Shown here piece after piece: positions 60,048-64,000 of a stretch of DNA of 64,000 bases. Below the pieces are notes generated by a model. That model saw nothing but the letters and a program-made list of their open reading frames with translations, had not been told where the DNA came from and did no database searches. The stretch is from Bacteroidota bacterium. Its GTDB lineage: Bacteria > Bacteroidota > Bacteroidia > Cytophagales > Cyclobacteriaceae. The stretch is taken from NCBI GenBank assembly GCA_023417065.1, contig JAEZGH010000042.1, positions 1 through 64,000 on the forward strand. The letters are read 5' to 3'. Position 1 is the first letter of the stretch. Each line of letters begins with the position of its first letter. Made by a program: the position numbers and the translations under genes.

Positions 60048-61373
60048 ATGGAAGCATTCTCAGACTCAACGGCCGTATTGGCTGGCACTGAACTCGCCAT
60101 TGCAGACTCCCTGAAGGCGATTCAGACGCAGGTAGCAGACTTGAACAGCTCTACACTACTAACGGCGAATAACATATGGATGATTATCTGTACCCTCCTG
60201 GTTTTCCTGATGTCTCTTGGATTCGGCTGCGTGGAATCAGGCTTCACCCAGGCAAAAAACACGGTTAACATCCTGTTCAAAAATACTTTAGATACCTGTA
60301 TAGGGATTGTCGTTTACGCCGTCATCGGATTCAACCTGATGTACCCCGGCACTTTCGACCTCATTGCAGGATGGTTTGGCTTCGGCGGATTCGGACTCTC
60401 CACCCCCGACGACTATACGCCACTTGGCTATGCCGATGGCGGATACACTTATTGGACTGACTACTTCTTCCAGGCAGTGTTTTGCGCTACCGCAGGTACA
60501 ATTGTTTCCGGAGCCGTAGCTGAACGTATCAAGATCAGCGCCTACTTCGTGTTCACAATTTTCCTGACTGGCCTCATTTACCCTATTCTGGGTAGCTGGA
60601 AATGGGGTGGCGGATGGCTGGATGAGTACGGTTTCTATGATTTTGCCGGATCAACAATAGTACACTCTGTTGGTGGATGGGCGGCTCTTGCAGCCGTAAT
60701 CGTTCTTGGTCCACGCCTTGGAAAATATGAAAACGGAAAAACAAACACCTTCCCGAACTCTTCAGCTCCCCTGGCCATGCTAGGCGTGTTCCTGCTTTGG
60801 TTCGGATGGTTCGGGTTTAACGGCGGCTCAGTATTATCCGCCGACCCGGAAACAATTTCGCTCGTTTGCGTCACCACAGCACTAGCAGCAGCTACCGGAG
60901 GTATCGGCGCCCTGTTCTCCGGATTAATTGCGTTCAAACGTTTTGACCTGGGCATGATCCTCAACGGCATTCTTGCCGGTCTCGTCGGAATCACTGCCGG
61001 CGCGGACCAAATGTCGCCAAACGAGGCAATGCTTATAGGAATCTTCTGCGGGTTCATAGTGGTTTACAGCGTAATCTTCCTCGATAAGCTTAAGATCGAT
61101 GACCCAGTAGGTGCTATTTCAGTCCACCTCGTATGCGGGATCATCGGAACGCTTGCCGTAGGTATCCTTGGAAAACTAGCAGGAGGTGAACAACTCGTCA
61201 ACCAGATCGTGGGCATTATTGCATATGCAATTCCAGGCTTCGGATTATCGCTGCTGGTGTTGTTCTTCATTAAGAAAACAATTGGTATCCGCGTGTCGCC
61301 TGAGCACGAAAGAACTGGTCTTGACAGCCATGAGCACGGAATGCGTGGTTATACCATCACATACGAAGACTGA
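60048..61373 (+). CDS. amt: ammonium transporter (Amt/Mep/Rh) 1
   Basis: 441 residues, 11 membrane segments. Extra ~45-residue soluble N-terminus before the first segment (NNIWMIICTLLVFLMSLGFG). Channel features: ESGFTQAKNTVNIL, FCATAGTIVSGAVAERIKI, twin-histidine positions HSVGGWAAL (His near 201) and SVHLVCGIIG (late segment), DKLKIDDPVGAISVH. No glnK follows. Upstream region shares a sequence element with the second amt gene, pointing to joint nitrogen control. Confidence 0.95.
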   Translation: MEAFSDSTAVLAGTELAIADSLKAIQTQVADLNSSTLLTANNIWMIICTLLVFLMSLGFGCVESGFTQAKNTVNILFKNTLDTCIGIVVYAVIGFNLMYPGTFDLIAGWFGFGGFGLSTPDDYTPLGYADGGYTYWTDYFFQAVFCATAGTIVSGAVAERIKISAYFVFTIFLTGLIYPILGSWKWGGGWLDEYGFYDFAGSTIVHSVGGWAALAAVIVLGPRLGKYENGKTNTFPNSSAPLAMLGVFLLWFGWFGFNGGSVLSADPETISLVCVTTALAAATGGIGALFSGLIAFKRFDLGMILNGILAGLVGITAGADQMSPNEAMLIGIFCGFIVVYSVIFLDKLKIDDPVGAISVHLVCGIIGTLAVGILGKLAGGEQLVNQIVGIIAYAIPGFGLSLLVLFFIKKTIGIRVSPEHERTGLDSHEHGMRGYTITYED

Positions 61374-61402
61374 TCCAGATATTCATTAACCTAAACCTGA
61401 AG

Positions 61403-61427
61403 AGGCCACGCAAGTGGCCTTTTTTTA
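61403..61427 (+). terminator. intrinsic terminator after amt 1
   Basis: AGGCCAC pairs with GTGGCCT, four-base loop GCAA, followed by T7. Confidence 0.9.
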
Positions 61428-61741
61428 TGCCCTGCCCGACGGAGTAGACATTTTGGCCTTATATGCCCTCGCTTCCTGAATATAAAAACAAAATTCTGTT
61501 TCCGGGACCTTCTTAAAATCCCCTTTGGCAAAAAGTCGATTCACAACACATTATTCCGCGCGCGACGTGATTTTTTACAAAAATGACAAAAAATAGCATC
61601 AATGGTCCATTTTTAACCCTACCTACAACGATTCCGTGAATATTTTTCGCAAAGTGGTTCATTTTTTACCCTTCATATGAGAAAATTGTATCAATAATCG
61701 ACGCGGACGATAGAAAATTACCTCAACAAACTACACACCAA
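61428..61741. other. intergenic region with promoter of second amt gene
   Basis: About 310 bases without a gene. AT-rich; holds two direct repeats of the form TGGTCCATTTTTAACCCT (61602-) and TGGTTCATTTTTTACCCT (61657-) about 55 bases apart, and between them AACGATTCCGTGAATATTTTTC, which resembles the sequence upstream of the first amt (59943-59970). No TAnnTTTG element is evident. Confidence 0.6.
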
Positions 61742-63085
61742 ATGAAAAAATCTCTTCTCTTCCTCATCCTGCTGGTTGCGATAAGCATCCTGGCAGTGTT
61801 TCTCCCTGGTGTTCCAGGTGAGATCAACACAGAAGGTATTGATTCAGGCGACGTTGCCTGGATGCTCGCAGCCGCTGCCCTTGTAATGCTCATGACGCCG
61901 GGTCTTGCCTTCTTCTATGGCGGTATGATCGACATGAAGAACATCATCTCCACCATGCTTCAAAGCTTCATCGCAATGGGTGTAATCAGCGTTCTGTGGA
62001 TCGTCGTTGGATTCAGCCTTGCATTCGGAGATTCAATCGGCGGCCTGATCGGAGATCCACGTACCTTCTTTATGTTCAGAAACGTGCTGGATGCCCCGGC
62101 ATTCGGAACTATCCCCCTCGTATTGTTCGCCTTCTTCCAGTTGAAATTCGCAATCATTACTCCTGCGCTGATCACAGGAACATTCGCTGAAAGAATTCGC
62201 TTTAAAGCTTATATTCTCTTCATTGTACTCTTCGCGCTGTTCATCTATGCGCCGCTTGCGCACTGGACATGGCACCCTGAAGGATTTCTCGCTCAAATGG
62301 GCGTCCTGGACTTCGCCGGTGGAACAGTTGTTCACATGTCTGCAGGATTCGCTGCACTTGCCGCCTCAATCTATCTGAGAAGCAAGGATGAAAAGAAAAC
62401 ACCTATCGCTCCTGCCAATATTCCTTTCGTTCTCCTCGGAACCGGCCTTCTCTGGTTCGGATGGTTCGGATTCAACGCCGGAAGTGCTCTTAGCGCCGGT
62501 CCCCTCGCAGCTTCAGCATTCGCCACAACAAACACAGCCTCTGCTGCTGCAGGTCTCGCCTGGATCCTTTTCGACGCTGTAAGAGGCAAAAAGCCTTCGG
62601 CACTCGGATTCTGTATCGGAGCTGTTGTCGGTCTAGTTGCAATCACTCCTGCCGCAGGTTTTGTAACCATTCCTTCAAGCTTATTCATCGGAACGTTTGC
62701 ATCCCTCATCAGCAATGTAGTAGTACACTGGAAATCCAAAACTTCTCTGGAAGATACGCTTGACGTATTCCCTTGCCACGGTGTTGGTGGAGCAGTAGGT
62801 ATGGTAATGACCGGCCTCCTTGCCAATGTAGCTGTCAACGATGCTAACGGTACTGGCAACGGACTGTTCTTCGGTGAAACCGCACTGTTCCTGGCTCATA
62901 TGCAAGCGCTTGCAATTGTGGTTGCCTTCACTTTCCTAGGCTCGATGGCACTCCTCAAAATCACTGACTTGATTATTACGCTGCGCGTAACGCCGGAAGA
63001 AAAGAAAGTGGGTTCAGACTACAGCCAGCATGGCGAAAACCTTTACCCGCTGGACTATAGCGTACTGGAAGAAAAAGTTGCTTAA
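61742..63085 (+). CDS. amt: ammonium transporter (Amt/Mep/Rh) 2
   Basis: 447 residues. Unlike the first Amt it starts with a signal-peptide-like segment (LLFLILLVAISILAVFLPG), then 11 membrane segments: AWMLAAAALVMLMTPGLAFFYGGMIDMKNII, AIITPALITGTFAERIRF, twin-His HMSAGFAALAASI and FPCHGVGGAVG, LITLRVTPEEKKVGSDYSQHGENLYPLDY C-tail. The FFYGG motif is the conserved Phe gate. A second Amt of a different branch beside the first, both without glnK, suggests different affinities. Confidence 0.95.
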   Translation: MKKSLLFLILLVAISILAVFLPGVPGEINTEGIDSGDVAWMLAAAALVMLMTPGLAFFYGGMIDMKNIISTMLQSFIAMGVISVLWIVVGFSLAFGDSIGGLIGDPRTFFMFRNVLDAPAFGTIPLVLFAFFQLKFAIITPALITGTFAERIRFKAYILFIVLFALFIYAPLAHWTWHPEGFLAQMGVLDFAGGTVVHMSAGFAALAASIYLRSKDEKKTPIAPANIPFVLLGTGLLWFGWFGFNAGSALSAGPLAASAFATTNTASAAAGLAWILFDAVRGKKPSALGFCIGAVVGLVAITPAAGFVTIPSSLFIGTFASLISNVVVHWKSKTSLEDTLDVFPCHGVGGAVGMVMTGLLANVAVNDANGTGNGLFFGETALFLAHMQALAIVVAFTFLGSMALLKITDLIITLRVTPEEKKVGSDYSQHGENLYPLDYSVLEEKVA

Positions 63086-63339
63086 AAAATCATGAGGCCG
63101 GTTCAAATGGACCGGCCCTCAAACCTCCCAATTATAACCTAACCAACGCATATGTATCACATCAGGAATAGCAAAGTGGCCCCATGAAGGAGGCAGCCCT
63201 CCAATCACTAAAAGCTTTTGATGATCTGGAGCAACAGAACGCGATCCGGGATCGCCGTTCACTAAAGCTCCCAGCCGGGTGTGAGAGACCCGGACAGGGA
63301 TAACTCTAGTTTCATGTCTACTAAAACACACGCAAATTT

Positions 63340-64000
63340 ATGAAATCATTAAAACTATACAGTCTTCTAATAATAGCTTTTACCATCACGTCTGGAGCGT
63401 ATGCGCAGGAAGTCGTGGTAGCATCGGCGGCGGACACAACACCTGCTACAGCGCCTGCTGAAACAGCCGCAGCACCAGAAGAAAAAGAAGAAGACGAGCC
63501 AACGTTCACCCTCTCCGGATCTGTTGATACCTACTTCAGAACAGGGTTTGGCTACAAAGATTATTCACCAGCATCCTCGTTCTCGAACCTCAAAGGTTTC
63601 AGCATCGGTATGGTGAACCTGATTGCAGCTTACGAAGGCGAAAAGGCAGGTTTTGTCGGTGACCTCGTGTTCGGTCCACGTGGCCGCGATGCAATCTTCA
63701 ACGTAGAAACCGGTATCGTTAACCAGCTTTATGTGTACTATAACCTGAGCGACAAAGTTCGACTGAACCTCGGTCAGTTCAACACCTTCGTTGGTTATGA
63801 AGTGATCTCACCTGCCGTAAACTTCAACTATTCAACTTCTTACCTATTCTCTAACGGTCCGTTCAGCCACTCAGGACTTCGTGCGGACTTCAGCCTTGGT
63901 GGCGGCCTCGAAGCCAAACTGGCTATCATGAACCCCAGTGACTTGCTCGAATTCAACCCGGTAAACACTTACACGCTCGGCGGTCAGATCGGACACTCAA
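63340..64000 (+). CDS. outer-membrane porin-like beta-barrel protein (3' end beyond window)
   Basis: 220 residues visible, open at the window edge. Signal peptide LYSLLIIAFTITSGAYAQ, an alanine/threonine/glutamate-rich acidic linker (about residues 25-52, EEKEEDE), then barrel strands FTLSGSVDTYFRTGFGY, GFSIGMVNLIAAYEGEKAGFVGDLVFGPRGRDAIFN, QLYVYYNLSDKVRLNLGQFNTFVGYEVISP, FNYSTSYLFSNGPFSHSGLRADF. The pattern is that of the putative beta-barrel porin family often encoded next to amt in Bacteroidota; it probably lets small nitrogen compounds pass. Confidence 0.85.
   Translation, partial: MKSLKLYSLLIIAFTITSGAYAQEVVVASAADTTPATAPAETAAAPEEKEEDEPTFTLSGSVDTYFRTGFGYKDYSPASSFSNLKGFSIGMVNLIAAYEGEKAGFVGDLVFGPRGRDAIFNVETGIVNQLYVYYNLSDKVRLNLGQFNTFVGYEVISPAVNFNYSTSYLFSNGPFSHSGLRADFSLGGGLEAKLAIMNPSDLLEFNPVNTYTLGGQIGHS

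Noticed and set aside
63240..63300. glnA-type glutamine riboswitch before the porin
   Set aside because: A CGTTCAC string is present but the rest of the conserved three-way junction is not visible.
63119..63331. 70-residue minus-strand frame between amt and the porin gene
   Set aside because: No similarity to any family I recognise and it coincides with the hairpin-rich leader.

Overview
The window looks like chromosomal DNA of a Bacteroidota bacterium, most likely of the Cytophagales (Chryseolinea/Ohtaekwangia-like; inference from gene content only). Reasons: clade II type nosZ cluster, outer-membrane receptor with an N-terminal carboxypeptidase-regulatory-like domain, DUF2490 protein, long FtsX/MacB-type permeases without an adjacent ATPase, LytS/LytTR two-component pair, ECF42 sigma factor with DGPF protein, many Sec lipoproteins, and promoters of the Bacteroidota type (TAnnTTTG, with TTG about 19-21 bases upstream). 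No ribosomal operon, phage, insertion sequence or CRISPR array is seen.

Layout. 0-4 kb: GIY-YIG nuclease fragment, tRNA-Asn, and a membrane protein/winged-helix regulator/membrane protein/creD run. 4-12 kb: XdhC-like protein, pruA, HAD nucleotidase, ArsR regulator, tRNA-Pro with an AGG anticodon, and a DGPF/SnoaL/reductase/ECF42 sigma group. 12-20 kb: ABC permease, lipoprotein metalloprotease, pncA-pncB, ClC channel, DUF2490. 20-38.4 kb: the most coherent part, an anaerobic/nitrogen-oxide region. It holds ric, B12-dependent nrdJ, a Crp/Fnr regulator, an uncharacterised seven-cysteine protein, and on the minus strand two NnrS/heme-copper-like membrane proteins, lipoprotein cytochrome c, nosZ, a membrane-fused nosL, nosD, nosF, nosY, fasciclin lipoprotein, truncated hemoglobin, nadA, nadB and queD. 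No nitrate, nitrite or canonical NO reductase gene is visible, so the window supports N2O reduction but not complete denitrification.

I find five or six FNR-like inverted repeats (core TGAtnnnnATCA, best form GTATGATnnnnATCATAC) in front of ric, the crp/fnr gene, the seven-cysteine gene, the fasciclin gene, the cytochrome c/nosZ operon and the NnrS-like operon. In four of them a -7-like element starts about 30-32 bases from the palindrome centre, the geometry of a class II activator site. This ties the uncharacterised protein to the same regulon as nosZ and nitrosative-stress repair and is the main candidate for undescribed biology.

38.5-50 kb: lactonase, GyrI-like protein, DEAD-box helicase, dipeptidyl peptidase IV, a 1.5-kb non-coding stretch with a structured element and about 2.7 copies of a ~248-bp tandem repeat, GH88/105 hydrolase, SMP-30-like protein, tRNA-Ala, LytTR/LytS pair. 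50-64 kb: large outer-membrane receptor with an unusual C-terminal add-on, CutC, N4-glycosylasparaginase-like protein, NlpC/P60 lipoprotein, DUF1080 protein, asparagine synthase, OMP, two ammonium transporters with a shared upstream element, and the start of an outer-membrane porin cut by the window edge.
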